A stretch of 64,000 bases of DNA, taken from Paralithodes platypus. Taxonomy: Eukaryota > Arthropoda > Malacostraca > Decapoda > Lithodidae. Numbering within the stretch: position 1 is the first letter of the stretch; every line of letters starts with the position of its first letter. The notes beneath the pieces are model-generated. The model was not told where the DNA came from. It saw only the letters and a list, made by a program, of their open reading frames with translations, and did not search any database. Below, piece by piece: positions 40,265-51,386 of the stretch. The stretch spans positions 40,832,866 to 40,896,865 of the forward strand of contig CM064509.1 of NCBI GenBank assembly GCA_032716605.1, written 5' to 3'. A program made the translations under genes and the position numbers.

Positions 40265-41646
40265 TCAGGGTCGTAGCTTGGGTGTTGCGTTATGTCACCA
40301 ACATAAAGGCCAGGCTACAAGGACGACTCTGCAATCTGGGTCAAAGCTTAAATACAGTAGAAATAAAAGCAGCTGAGGTAACACTAATTAGATGGGTTCA
40401 AAGGGAATCCTTCAGTCAGGAATTAGAGTCCATGAGAAGTTCTGGTAAGATTGAAATGCCTAACATTGTGCGTCAACTAAGGCTACACCTGAAGAATGAC
40501 ATTATTAGATGTGAGGGTCGTCTAAAGTGGTCAGGTGTGGACGACTGTGCCAACAATCCTATCCTGATGCCTGCAACACACCATGTCACCGATCTACTGG
40601 TACAACGCACACACGAGGAAGTAATGCACTACGGCGTCCACCATGTTTTTTCTAAATTGCGTCTCAACTGGTGGATACCCAGAGTTCGGCAGGTAGTTCG
40701 ACGAGTAGTCAGAAGGTGTGTGGTGTGCCGTAGACTAAAAGGAAGACGATTTACGACTGGACCTGCTCCATCCTTGCCAGAGTGTCGCGTTAATCATCTA
40801 GAACCCTTCAGGGTTACAGGACTAGACTATACCGGCGCACTGAAAACTAGGGAACTGGACAAGGTTTATGTGTTGCCATTTACTTGTGCCACTTCACGTG
40901 CAATACATTTACAACTCTGTGACAATATGTCTTGTGAGGAGTTTATGCTGGCATTCAGGAGATTTTGTGCCTTGTTAAAAAGGAGCGAACTAGTAACTGT
41001 GCTCACTGAAGTCGAGGCGGTTGTTAACGATCGTCCTCTCACTTATGTATATACCGACCTGCAAGAACCACTGCCACTAACACCAGCGCATTTGCTCTAC
41101 GGCAAGCCGTTGACTGCATTTCCTACTGACTTGCAGTCACAGGCAGAGTTAGAGGACCCTTCGATGTTCACCGAGGCTGCGGTGTCCCGACGATACCAGT
41201 ATATTTCTAGGGTTATAGGTGATTTTAGAAAGAGATGGGTGAATGACTACTTATTGGCACTACGTGAGAGGGCAACTAAGATTGCTGGTCAACCATCATC
41301 ACCCTCTGTAGGCGAGATAGTGTTCATCCATGATGATAGTCCTAGATTTTATTGGAGGTTGGGCCGCGTAGTGGAGGTGTACGAGGGCGAGGGCTCAGTA
41401 GAGCGAGTGGCGCTGCTCAAGACAGCTACTGGGACTACAATTCGTCCGGTCGCACGACTGTACGCTATGGAGCTTGGCTCTTCTACACAAGAAGCTCCAC
41501 CTGATGATGCTGGATCCGAGGAGGCTAACTTAGCCGATCTCCCGCAACCCGTTGGGGGTCCGCCTCGGATCGGGACTAGACCCAGACGCGCGGCTCGTGG
41601 CGCCGTTGATATGTGGCGACACAAGATTGCTTCTGGGCAACTCTAG
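40243..41646 (+). pseudogene. pol: BEL/Pao integrase with an internal deletion
   Basis: HHCC domain (THEEVMHYGVHHVFSKLR, CVVCRRLKG), then PSLPECRV and FRVTGLDYTGAL (first catalytic Asp), then FTCATSRAIHLQLCDNMS and FRRFCALLKRSE. At this point (about 40970-40990) the text jumps to EVEAVVNDRPLTYV, skipping the region that normally holds the second Asp and the Glu. About 90-100 residues are lost without breaking the frame. The C-terminus (VGEIVFIHDDSPRFYWRLGR) is present. Confidence 0.85.
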
Positions 41647-41687
41647 ATATAAGGTGGGGTTCAGGTATTGTGTTTTGGGGGGAAGTG

Positions 41688-42395
41688 TATCGTGGATTCA
41701 CGATAGTCAGTGGTATAACCTACATTTTCTATGTATCATACCCTAGATACAGTTTATACAGTATGTAAGCTTAATAACTTAAATAAGGCCTAATATACGA
41801 AAGTATAGTATATAGAGTCTTTAAGAATGCATATATGATTTATCATATAAATCATACCGTAATATTATGAAAGCGGTGCGATATTTACCGCTAGATATCC
41901 GCTACTAACTTAGCAGTAGATTCATAGCGTAAGACGATGACGTCTTGGATTGTGGCGCACCGCGTCAGGGCTCTTTTGTCTATCGTCCAAGCAACAACTC
42001 CACTCCTGTAGTTCGCCGCGATCCTGGTTCCGGTTTCATCCAGCTCTCATCATTAACTTAAACTCAACTTCATCCTACAGACAGACCGACTGACAGCTAA
42101 GCCTTATTATCATGATTTAACTTTCTTCAACCTTACTTATTTATTCACTATTTGTTCAGGTGCATCCTCGTGGTCACCTTAAGGTAAACATCCAATGGTG
42201 TTCGAATAGTAGCCATCTGCCTACCATCCATCAGCACCTCCATCAGCATTTCCCCCTTGCCTAACTGCAATATTCTATTGTGATTTTAATAGTGAGTTAC
42301 ACTCCCGGTATTATTATTAATTTATATATTATATGAGCGGACCTTTTCAGTCTTAGGTAGCCTAGAGTAAAGTTATCTTCCTTAAATCCGCCATA
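41688..42395 (+). repeat. BEL/Pao 3' LTR
   Basis: Preceded by a purine tract TTTTGGGGGGAAGTG, starts TATCGTGGATTC and ends CCGCCATA, followed by CAGGG. Confidence 0.9.
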
Positions 42396-42400
42396 CAGGG

Positions 42401-42980
42401 ATAGGATTGGTATACTGTATATTGAGTTCCCAAGTGGACCTAGTTATTGATGTGAATAGCGTGTTAAGGAGCCTCAAGAATAATATTTATAAGTTTTGAC
42501 TTTTGCCGGGGGTGGAAGGAATATGATATCTATGCTCTTAGAGGTAGAAGGAAACTATCTCTCTGTAGGCTTCTCTCGGCTCTTCTTGTGGTGGTTTGAT
42601 GGCCGGGGTAAAAAGAACAGCTGGTAAAATTACCTCATTTAGGGCAAGGTGTTAAGCCAAGACCACCTATACACTTGGAGAAGCCTTTGGATGTGCGAAT
42701 GCCCTCCAGGTCAGTGGCTTGGGAATTAGAGGGATCCAGTATAGTAGAGGACTTAAGCCTATCTTGTATCGCGCATATTCTCGCCTCTCTCTTTGCCTTC
42801 TTTATTCTCCTTCTCATCTTCCATCCCTCTCTCTCTCTTATTCTAAAACCTTTAGCTTTCAACATGCTGTAAAGTGTTTATCTGGACCACTGAAGAATAA
42901 AAAAACAATTGTTTAGTGATATGCCACTCATCCTCTCAAAACACATATGTATTAGATTGTTAAAGCAATTTACAAGATAA
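42401..42980. other. Stretch without a recognised feature
   Basis: Contains a pyrimidine-rich segment at 42780-42850. No ORF with recognisable motifs. Confidence 0.4.
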
Positions 42981-43195
42981 TTAACACATTCTGTACCGGA
43001 GACGTCCTTTTCATTATATGCTGGTAACTATTAGATGATTATATTAAGCTTAGGAAGGACCTCTAACCATGAAAAGGCCACACACTCTCTCACTTCATCC
43101 TTTTAGCTACCACTAATCCTATCTAAGCTTCATAAAATCATCTAATAGTTGCCAGGATATGATGATAAAGAAGTCGCCGGTACAGTAGGGTTTAA
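42981..43195. mobile_element. TTAA MITE family B, copy 3 (215 bp)
   Basis: TTAACACATTCTGTACCGGA to GCCGGTACAGTAGGGTTTAA. Same length as the other two complete copies. Confidence 0.85.
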
Positions 43196-43263
43196 TTAAG
43201 AGACTAATTGGTAAAATGAAAGCAGTCAGGTATGTGCACAAACAGATACAAATACGAGGAAAA

Positions 43264-43856
43264 TTAACCCAAGAACGGCGAGCGTCCTCATGAGTCTGTA
43301 GTGAGCGAAGGCGAGCGTCCTCATATGAACCAAGGCCTAAAAATAGACTTTCAAAACATCCGACTGGCACTTAAAACAACGCAGTATGTGATTAAGTGAG
43401 ATAATTCCCCTCCATACCTCCAATCACTCCTCCACATATGTCCAAACCCCTTCCCTTCCCCTCCCATCCCCTCTCAATTATTACCTAATTTTCCTCTTAT
43501 TCCCCCTTTTATCAGGTAATCTTTGGCGCAAATTTCCCGCCTGTGGATTCAGGGTCACTGGGGAGGCAGTTAGAAATCCTAGCAACAGAGAGACTTCACT
43601 TTCAAGACGTCAGTAGCGATCGGAAAGTGAGAGAGAGAGGGTATACGCCGCTCCAGCTCTCCCCTCCTGATACGATCGGTTGGCAATAATTCGTCTTTTT
43701 CACCCCCCCAAATACCTATTCTCACTTGTTTTATTGCTGTTACATGTTAATATCTTCATAGTAAATGTAAAATAGGCGCATATGAATAAGTAATAACGAT
43801 ATTTATGGTAAAATTACTATTTTCGTCGGTAAAGAATAAAAATATCTTCGCCTGGC
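43264..43856 (+). repeat. Dispersed family C, copy 2
   Basis: Uninterrupted copy: TTAACCCAAGAACGGCGAGC, CCAAGGCCTAAAAATAG, GATAATTCCCCTCCATACCT, AAAATAGGCGCATATGAATA, TTCGCCTGGC. It contains a short direct repeat of GCGAGCGTCCTCAT (43278 and 43311). Confidence 0.75.
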
Positions 43857-44339
43857 GGGACTTTTCAAATACCATAGTCTAGCCTTTGCTGGATTAATGA
43901 CAAGGGATAAGTCGTCAGATGTATGGATTAAACATTTAAGAGGTGAAATATTATTTCTGTTAAGTGCTGACTCTTCAAAGTTTATTGTGCACCCATAATG
44001 AAGTTGATTTAATATGAAGAAGAAGTCTAAAAGCAGCAGCTGGGTAATGTATAGCATTTTCTGATGCTGCTTTAATAGCTCCTTTTAAACTGTATTTATT
44101 CAGAGACGGGTATTACACAAGATCAAACAAAAGGAACATCTCACTCCCTGTACAGTACTAGGACAATCACATTTATATTACTGTACAATCGGGGGTATTA
44201 AGTGTTGTCATAGATTCCAGTGGTTTTCGCTCATAAAGTGTTATTGGTATCTTTATAGTTACTGGGAAAAGTGCTTATCCCTCAGTGTATTAGTCAGTGT
44301 CCGAAACTTTGAGAAATATCTGACAACACCTATTAACCT
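43857..44339. other. Stretch without a recognised feature
   Basis: An 84-codon minus ORF overlaps 43803-44057 but has no motif. Nothing else is supported. Confidence 0.4.
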
Positions 44340-44579
44340 CGACCGTACACACTTAAGGGAGCCCTCCTCGCTTTTTTCTCTTTCTCTCCCTCTCTCTTTG
44401 GCTTGTATCCATTCGGCCCCATTCAGCCTACTGTTTTAAGACGTGTACCCCCATCCAGGTGTCAATATTTTCTTGGCGAGCGGTAGCGAGCCAGCAAATA
44501 TATATTTTTGTTTTGCCAGCAAGCTAAATTTGTACATTTTTCGATAGAAAAAATCTCCGGCGAAACCGGAGTACTCCAT

Positions 44580-46400
44580 GTTATGCCCTGATTTTATGCA
44601 GGATTAATTATCGGTACAGGTGAGTTCTACAAGACTGAGTTATTGGATTTAATGCAAATACATAAAGGGAATCAATAGAGGACATAATATAATCTCGGAA
44701 GATGATTTGTAATACAGCTTTATTTACACAGAAACTCTAATGCAGTTTAGTAATGAAACAATTCACACGAAATAGTATGGATGAGAATGGGCATTAATGT
44801 TGTTGGACTTTTTATAATCTTCAGCACGATCGCGGGTGTGGATAGAGCGCACTTCCCACTTCTAACTATCAGGTATTCTCTTCTGATACAAAGCCTAATA
44901 TTATATAAGTCAAGAGACTTCACTCGTAACTCAGGCTATTCATTCTTATTTAATCTCGGTAATGTGCTGTGTGACTCACTGGTGATGATACAAAATAAAG
45001 TGATATAAATATCTCTAAGAATAATACGTAAAGGAGATATAAGTAGCTAGCTTCAACTCGTATTATAAACTCACTTGTCTCAATAACACTTAAGACAGAT
45101 ATCAGTTATGGGGCGATATAGGTTTTATGAACAATCACAAATACTTGTTAGATTTTCACACTATGGCCGTAGTCTCAGTATGTAAGACTTTATCACTTCG
45201 GCAACATGAAACACTGTAACAATAATTATGGTATGAGTATGGTCGCCTGGTATTAACTTCACTGATATATACTAGTAACACGTTAGCATAGCAATCACTT
45301 TAGTCACCGAATTATATGAATTATGAGGCACAGGGAAAAACACTTGATTATGTAGTATAGTATCGAGGCACTGATACAATTAAAGAATTAAGCACTGTCG
45401 AGGTATCTTCTGGTTATCTTAGGGCGTGGTGTTAGGGGTTCTTGGCTGCTCCGTGGGCCGTCCAATGTGTCCGGTCATGTGAAGAAGGTTACAGATGGGT
45501 TAATGGGTATGGGGTCTTAAATATGGTTCCGTAACTATCAGGAGTAAAGTTGCTCACCATATCGAACTAACGCAAGTATTCTGAGCCTGTAGCTGTAAAC
45601 AAATACTTGACTATTCTGACCTTTAATTAACCGGTGATAAAGTTCCGTTAAGGTACTCTTGGACTGGGATTTTAAATGTAATGTTTCAGGCAGAGGCCGG
45701 ATTAACAAAACATCGGACGAACGCAAGAGAAGTCTAATGAAGTAACTTTTCTTGACTGTCGCTAATCCTTGAAAGAGGTTCAAGGAACTCGGGCGGTGTT
45801 TAAACCTTTTAGTTACCAATCCTGGTTGGGAGGCCGCAGACAGTTGGTACCAAGGACTTATATGTGCTAAGTGCTCAGTTAAGAGTATCTCGCATAATCC
45901 CTTTTAACACAAAAGATCTTTCTGTCCTAGATCTCTGTGAGTCAAGTGGTTAGTATAATCTAACTAGTAAAGATACCGGTAGGAAGGGATTCCTGCTACT
46001 ACCAATATTTTGACTATGATAGAAATTGGGCTAATATGGATAATTATTAGATTCTGGGATGCCAGAAGTAATGGGTTATACGTATGTAGCTACTGTCGCA
46101 CTCTATATCTGGTTATAAACTAAAGTAGCAGAGGACATACCACTATTAGTTTGTAATACAGTTAATATTTTATTATAGTTAGGTTATCTATATTTCCTAT
46201 ATTACCCAACAGGATGCCGCAAGTAATATAAAATTGACAAAAGGTTTAGCTATAGATCACAGCTAGAGTCAAGACTACGGGATGCCGTTTATCAGTAACT
46301 ATTCTTGATGTATGGAGTATAACTAGACTTTCCACAGAGCAGGACGCCGGTGATTGAAAGCTAATTTATAAATGCCGAGTTTAGTCCTTGCGGAAGCACT
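44580..46400. repeat. Dispersed repeat family E, copy 2
   Basis: Aligns with 21131-22650 in the same orientation from CCCTGATTTTATGCAGGATT. Shared blocks include TTTTAATGT..GTTTCAGGC, AGGCCGGATTA, ACACAAAAGATCTTTCTGTC and TTCTGGG-GCCAGAA. No ORF. Confidence 0.7.
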
Positions 46401-47540
46401 TAAAGGGTTGGTCAGGGAGGTGGTGGCGAACTGTGGTACTTGTGGATGTCAGAGTTATGAAGGGGTTTATTTATTCTAGTAAACTTACTGGGGACATTGG
46501 TGGGTCTGAGTACTTTCAACATATGAGTCTTTATCAGAGGTGTGGTTCATGGTTGTTTAGTGTTTAATTAGAGCTAGTAGTATCTTCTTTGGGAGATGTA
46601 TATACTCAAGGGGGGTACTACTTTTTGTGGCGCTGAGGCAGGTCAGTGGTGACGGCATTGTCGGCGTTCTACAATTGTTTTATTTTATTTCTTAGCTGGC
46701 AAGCTAGTATGAGCGAAGTCTGTGGTTTTACGTACAATCTTATATATTGCTAATGTCAAGGGAGTATAGCAGAGTTAGATTAACAAGGGGTGTAGTATAC
46801 CTACAAAGAAAAAAGTTCCCCTGTTGGTTGGCAAGAATAGTGGCGGGGTCGCTCTCTGGGTCAAGGGTTATTGTTACGCGTGGCTGGCGTGTGTACTCGG
46901 AGGGGTTGGGGGGGTCCCTCGGTGTATAGGGGTGGCTGCACCCTGGTAATACTGGGCATCAAGTTTTCTAGGCTAAATCGGTCTAGTTAAGGATCCAACT
47001 TTGGATCTATGGATGCTCCTAGTTGAGGTTTATAGGATTTTCTACATAGAACTGTAGAGGTGGACTATGGTTGGTGGTGGGGGTTGATTTCTTTCAGTGT
47101 CAAGGTCAAGTGGGGAGCAGTCTTTTTAGAGGGTCAAGAGGTTGTTGTGCTAGCCTCGCACGGCCCGTCATGCTCCGGTCGGGGTTAGCTGGTAGGGGGG
47201 GCTGTCATTGCTAGTTGGTAGCATGCTATTGACAATCATAGTATGGCAAGGTGATATAATGGTTTCGGGACTTTGAGCGATCATTTATAATAGGGGAAAT
47301 AATGCAAGGAAGGGGGTTCTAGGTTTGACTGAGGGAACCTCGAGCGAGGCTATCTGGGGCATGTCTCTGGTGCTTTTGAGGGAAGGTCGAAAGTGACCTT
47401 TATGAACTGGCAATGGTATACTGAACATACGTTAGGTTTGTAGGCATGTTAATGGGGAAAATTCTTCTCGTTACTTGATCTATAAGAGTGATTTATGTAG
47501 ATTGCTTCTTGATGTTGATCGCTCCTGAAGGGGTATAAGT
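46401..47540. other. GT-rich stretch without a recognised gene
   Basis: Composition resembles 22651-23530, which lies at the same offset from family E copy 1, so both may be parts of a longer family. No credible ORF. Confidence 0.4.
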
Positions 47541-47550
47541 ATGCCTGGTG

Positions 47551-47966
47551 GCAAGGTTACTGTTGTTGCTTGGGTGGATTTCTTAAGCATAGACATAGGG
47601 GTGAGATTTGTCTATCAGTGGGAAAACAGGGACAGGTGTGTTGGTTGTCTGAGCTGTTATGGGAGAAGAGGATACAGGGTGATCAAAAAGAAGGCCTGTA
47701 CATTGGTGTATGGATATAAGAATTATCTATCAGGTGATCAAGAATAACACATGCATGGCAAGGTTACTGTTGTTGCTGGGGTTGATTTCTTAAGCATAGA
47801 CATAGGGGTGAGATTCGTCTATTAGTGGGAAACAGGGGCAGGTGTGTTGGTTGTCTGAGCTTTTATGGGAAAAGGGGATACAGGGTGATCAAAAAAGAAG
47901 GGCTGTACATTGGTGTATGGATATAAGAGTGATCACTCAGGTGATCAAGAATAAAACATGCATGGT
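47551..47966. repeat. Tandem duplication, two copies of a 208-bp unit
   Basis: GCAAGGTTACTGTTGTTGCT starts at 47551 and 47759. The copies share GATTTCTTAAGCATAGACAT, CAGGTGTGTTGGTTGTCTGA and CAGGGTGATCAAAAA with few differences. A third copy starts (GCATGG at about 47959) but breaks off. Confidence 0.9.
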
Positions 47967-48699
47967 GGATGTATTCTTTCCTCATATCTCCGAGATGTGG
48001 TTATTGTAGAGTCTCGTAATTTACAAGTTCTCTACTTTGGTTACTTTTATACTCTTTATCTATGCTCTTTTTCTTTGGGGGTTCTTATATTACATTTTCA
48101 GGACAGGTTACAAGTTGCATAGGGTTTACTTATGTCCGGTATATGCATTGGTGGTATGGTATGTGTTTAGGATTAAAATGGCTGAGAGAATAGGACCTTT
48201 CGGCTGTTGGTTTTCTGTCTTTTGTTTTCTGTCGGGTTGGTGTGGTTTCCCGGAGTGATAGCCGCGACTCTGCGGTGTCCCTTTGATGGGTGAGGTCCTA
48301 ACCTTGACCCAGTGACAGGCGCGGTTGTCTTGTTGACTCTCAGGTGTCTGGTTTCCTTCCTTCCTCTTCTTCTTCCTGCTCTTTGGTCCTTTCTCTGCAG
48401 GTACTTTCTCTTCGTGGGCTGGTGTTCCTTTCTCTTCGTGGGCTGGTGTTTCTTTTGTAGGGATGTGTTCTTTTCGGGGTATTTTACTCCATACAATGCT
48501 GGCTCGCTATCGCTCGCCAGGAAGAAATCGACACCTGGATGGGGATAAACGTCTTAAAACAGTTGGCTGAATGGGGCCGAATGGATACAAGCCAGGGAAA
48601 GAGAGAAAAGGAGAGAGAGATAAAAAAAAGCCAGTGACCCTCCTTAAATCAGCTATATGCAAATGCTGACATATTTGTTATGTTTTTCCTGTGTTAAAG

Positions 48700-48858
48700 A
48701 TTCATCTGGACGGCCTACGTCATGATAAGACAACGGAGGGCAGACAAGCGCTGCTCACCACCTACCTCTCCACCTTCCACAACCTCACAAGTCTTGGCTT
48801 TCACTTGCTGGCCTACGAGGAGAACGAGCTCAATCCTCAGTATGAGGAGCTAGACAGG
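48700..48858 (+). CDS. Candidate host exon, 159 nt, phase 0 to phase 0
   Basis: The coding segment lacks an ATG and is preceded by a pyrimidine-rich TTTTTCCTGTGTTAAAG acceptor and followed by an AGG|GTACAG donor. It encodes 53 residues (IHLDGLRHDKTTEGRQALLT, YLSTFHNLTSLGFHLLAYEE, NELNPQYEELDR) with balanced amphipathic composition and G+C-rich third codon positions, unlike its AT-rich surroundings. Length is a multiple of three. I do not recognise the protein; neighbouring exons would lie outside or far away in the window. It sits just beyond the inverted-repeat element ending at 48655. Confidence 0.5.
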
Positions 48859-48992
48859 GTACAGATAAGTCTATATGCAGAGCTATTATTTATCAACAGA
48901 AATCCTATTAAACATGTTTTAATATGAATCTAAAACATTGCAGATGATTGCAGGTATCACTATATTGTCAAATATTAGATATTAATGTAATT

Positions 48993-49068
48993 GTCTTGAT
49001 GGTGTAATGGTTATATAGTGTAAATTCTGTATGACGTATAGTGGGTTCGAATCCTGGAAGGATCACAT
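48993..49068 (+). other. tRNA-like sequence (decayed tRNA or SINE head)
   Basis: TGATGGTGTAATGGTTA resembles a tRNA A box region and GTGGGTTCGAATCCTGG a B box with T-arm. The anticodon arm is not clean. Best read as a tRNA pseudogene or the head of a SINE. Confidence 0.45.
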
Positions 49069-49254
49069 ACTTTCATTAATTTCATTTGGGGGTTATTGGT
49101 GTTATGAACGACGTTAAAAATAAAATAATATGAAGATACAGTATTTGTCTTACATTTTGTCCACAATTTTATTTTTCTTCTATTTTCTGAGTATCACAAT
49201 AAGAGCTTATAGTATATCTACAAGAGTAATATTTATTAGTGGCCCCTCCATCAT

Positions 49255-49445
49255 TGACAATATGCCTTAAACAGTAATGGCACTCTTTGAACCCCAGAGG
49301 CAGCTGTTCAAATCACCCGCCCCGAAGCGTAAGAGACCATTTCATCGCAAGCGTGCGCTCATAATTACTTACGGACTCGTCCTTATGATGGGGATGCCAC
49401 TACAAAAAACTAATTAAAAAATAATAAAAAGAAAAATATTAGAAC
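49255..49445 (+). other. Possible SINE
   Basis: A GCTGTTCAAATCACCC B-box-like element at about 49310 and an A-rich tail (49408-49440). The A box is weak. Another B-box-like GGGGGTCAATGCC lies near 49540. Confidence 0.3.
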
Positions 49446-49977
49446 TCTTATCTGTTTTACGCTTCCCGTAGTGCAGATGTTAATAGTGTGGGCTTTGCAT
49501 TGAGACACTGATGCATCATCTTCCTTCTCGCTCCGGGGGTCAATGCCGAGCGTACTGTGTCCCGACCTCTCTTCATTCTTCATTCTTCTGTCCGGATAGT
49601 GAGTCTTTTGCTCATTTGTACTAATCTGAGATGTTTTAGAATAGGTTTAGATTAGATTGGTCGGGCGTGCTGATTGGCGTGATCCCCAGGAGTGTGTTTT
49701 TTAAGGGTGCTTAGGTGATGGCGGTACCTCGGGTTTGCATGAACGAGGCCGCCATTGTTGTTGTGTTTTAATTTTCCTCTATTTTTAGCCTAGCGAGTAG
49801 GTTTAGACTTTAGAGGATTTATTTTACCACTAGGGCAGCGCTTTTCAGCCACTTTTCTGGTGGGTTAAGCGTGTTTTGTGTTTTCGTCGGCAGAACCTTG
49901 AGTTTAAGGGTGGCTTTACTTAGTAGAGAACCTTCTTTTGGTATCAGCGTTGTCTCCCCTACGTTCCTGTCGTCGAG

Positions 49978-50006
49978 ATGGAGGAAGGTGCTGGCTCTTC
50001 CTGGAG
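49978..50006 (+). other. Candidate first exon of DIRS copy 2
   Basis: ATG at 49978 followed by EEGAGSSW codons ends at a consensus donor TGGAG|GTAAGA (50007). The matching acceptor TTCTTTTCCAG ends at 50849. Splicing would join this start to the stretch before the gag ORF. Confidence 0.4.
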
Positions 50007-50290
50007 GTAAGATTATTCATCAATTCGTCGTACTTCTTGCCCTAGGTCTCTGGGCCAGCCTCTGCGTAGGTGTTGTTTATGGCTAGGATTTAACCATTTT
50101 CTGTCCACGGCGGGATGGTCACTTACTAGAAAGCGCTTTCTAGGCAGCACTAGTATAGGTCAGTGATAATCGCAATCATAGGTACGCAGTCTTAATTCCT
50201 TCATGGTAAGAACCATATTAGGGTTTTTCCATAAGGGTACACGGGAAACTTAGAGTAGTGGTGATCGCTATATCAATTTTTCTTGGGTAT

Positions 50291-50778
50291 TTAACCCTTA
50301 TTTAGCGGCGAGCAACATAAGTCGAGTTAAATAAAGCTGGACTATGTGGCGGCGCTCGACATAACTCGAGTGGCAATTTCAGCACGTAATGTGGCTGAGA
50401 GAGAGAGACAAGTGGTGGCAGGAGACTAGCGAGCGTATGACTGCTCCAGACCACCGCGGCGAACCTACTGACACAAATCTCAGCTCCCTCCTCCCTCTCT
50501 CACTCGCTACATACTCAATTATGTACTGAAAGTACCGAATTACCTGCTTTTTGCACTCGCGTTGCACGGTTATTGCAAGAAAACTATCCATCATACAAGG
50601 ATCGTTATGGTGTCATTCGAAAGCTCTGTTTATGCCCTTTCAGGGATAGGTACTTGTTTTACGTTCTGGGTCTTATTTAGGCATGAAAATGATCACGTAA
50701 ACAGCCCTATTTTGGCTAAAAACACCCCGCTGTGCGGTACACATAAATAAACCGCATAGGCCGCTCGTAAGGTGTTAA
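50291..50778 (+). mobile_element. TTAA MITE family A, copy 3 (488 bp)
   Basis: TTAACCCTTATTTAGCGGCG to GTAAGGTGTTAA. Twin motifs GCAACATAAGTCGAG (50312) and CGACATAACTCGAG (50357). It lies inside the candidate DIRS intron. Confidence 0.85.
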
Positions 50779-50915
50779 AAGGTAACGGTAGTGTTTAAAT
50801 GTCTCAGGTTGTCCTTATGAGTATTGATTCTTGGAAATTTCTTTTCCAGGTACACGTCTCCTCGGCGAGGAGCTCCGGACCGTGACCGATCCCAGCGGGA
50901 GGGGGGGACTTCATT

Positions 50916-51386
50916 ATGGAACTAATAGCTTTCTGTGCGTCACCTTCACGTAATAACCTTCCTGTCACAGGACACAAACTCTATGTCCGCTGTGTCGCGT
51001 GCTTAGATCGGTCTCGCGGCCAGTGGCTGACAAAAAAGTGTAGTGTGTGCACCAAACTCCATAATGGGCTTATCAACCACAAGGAGGATGGGTGTCGAGT
51101 TGCTCTTATGCCTATTAAGTCTTGCTCTAATAATTATACTAAAGACATTGCCCATAAGGCGCTCCAGTGTGATGATTTATCTCTTTGGGAGCTTCTCATC
51201 ATGAAATCGCCCAGTGTTAACCCTCAGAAAACGAGCACTCGTTCTGGAACTGTCAAAAGGAAAGTATCTAAGGTAGTTTCAAAAGCAACAATAAGTTCCG
51301 AGGATTCCACCGATGATGACACAAGACTAAGAAAGCTAGTCCCCCCCCCACCGGTCGGCGAAGCGGCCTGCGCCGGATTCATCTAA
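50916..51386 (+). CDS. DIRS1-like Gag-type protein, N-terminal part
   Basis: The 156-codon frame holds YVRCVACLDRSRGQWLTKKC, followed by VC, a CxxC...CxxC zinc-binding pattern, then a helical part and a Ser/Lys-rich tail (SEDSTDDDTRL). A run of C near 51342-51350 shifts the frame: the expected continuation (PRSAKRPAPDSSKQQQSR) is in the next frame. If the G run before the ATG had one more G, the frame would open upstream through the candidate splice acceptor. Confidence 0.65.
   Translation: MELIAFCASPSRNNLPVTGHKLYVRCVACLDRSRGQWLTKKCSVCTKLHNGLINHKEDGCRVALMPIKSCSNNYTKDIAHKALQCDDLSLWELLIMKSPSVNPQKTSTRSGTVKRKVSKVVSKATISSEDSTDDDTRLRKLVPPPPVGEAACAGFI

Larger units (their letters stand above)
35116..42395 (+). 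mobile_element. BEL/Pao LTR retrotransposon, complete but inactive
   Basis: Two LTRs (35116-35832 and 41688-42395) flank gag, protease, RT, RNase H and integrase in BEL/Pao order. The element is bounded by a 5-bp target duplication CAGGG (35111-35115 and 42396-42400). LTRs differ at roughly 2-3 % of positions plus a few indels, so the insertion is moderately old. Frameshifts in gag and RT, and a deletion in integrase, mean that the copy cannot move by itself. Confidence 0.92.
44340..48655. mobile_element. Large element bounded by ~150-bp inverted repeats (candidate)
   Basis: 44345-44500 (CTTTGGCTTGTATCCATTCG, CCCATTCAGCC, CTGTTTTAAGACGT, CCATCCAGGTGTC, GCGAGCGGTAGCGAGCC) is the reverse complement of about 48488-48655. 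Between the arms lies family E copy 2 and a 208-bp tandem duplication. No transposase was seen. The arms contain the family D core, so this could also be two family D copies in opposite orientation flanking unrelated DNA. Confidence 0.5.

Noticed and set aside
48173..48496. 107-aa minus ORF with a HQPTKRK repeat
   Set aside because: The repeat is a 24-bp direct DNA duplication and the ORF has no other coding feature; it overlaps the inverted-repeat arm.
48993..49068. Functional tRNA gene on the plus strand
   Set aside because: The anticodon arm cannot be folded cleanly and the variable region is irregular; listed only as tRNA-like.
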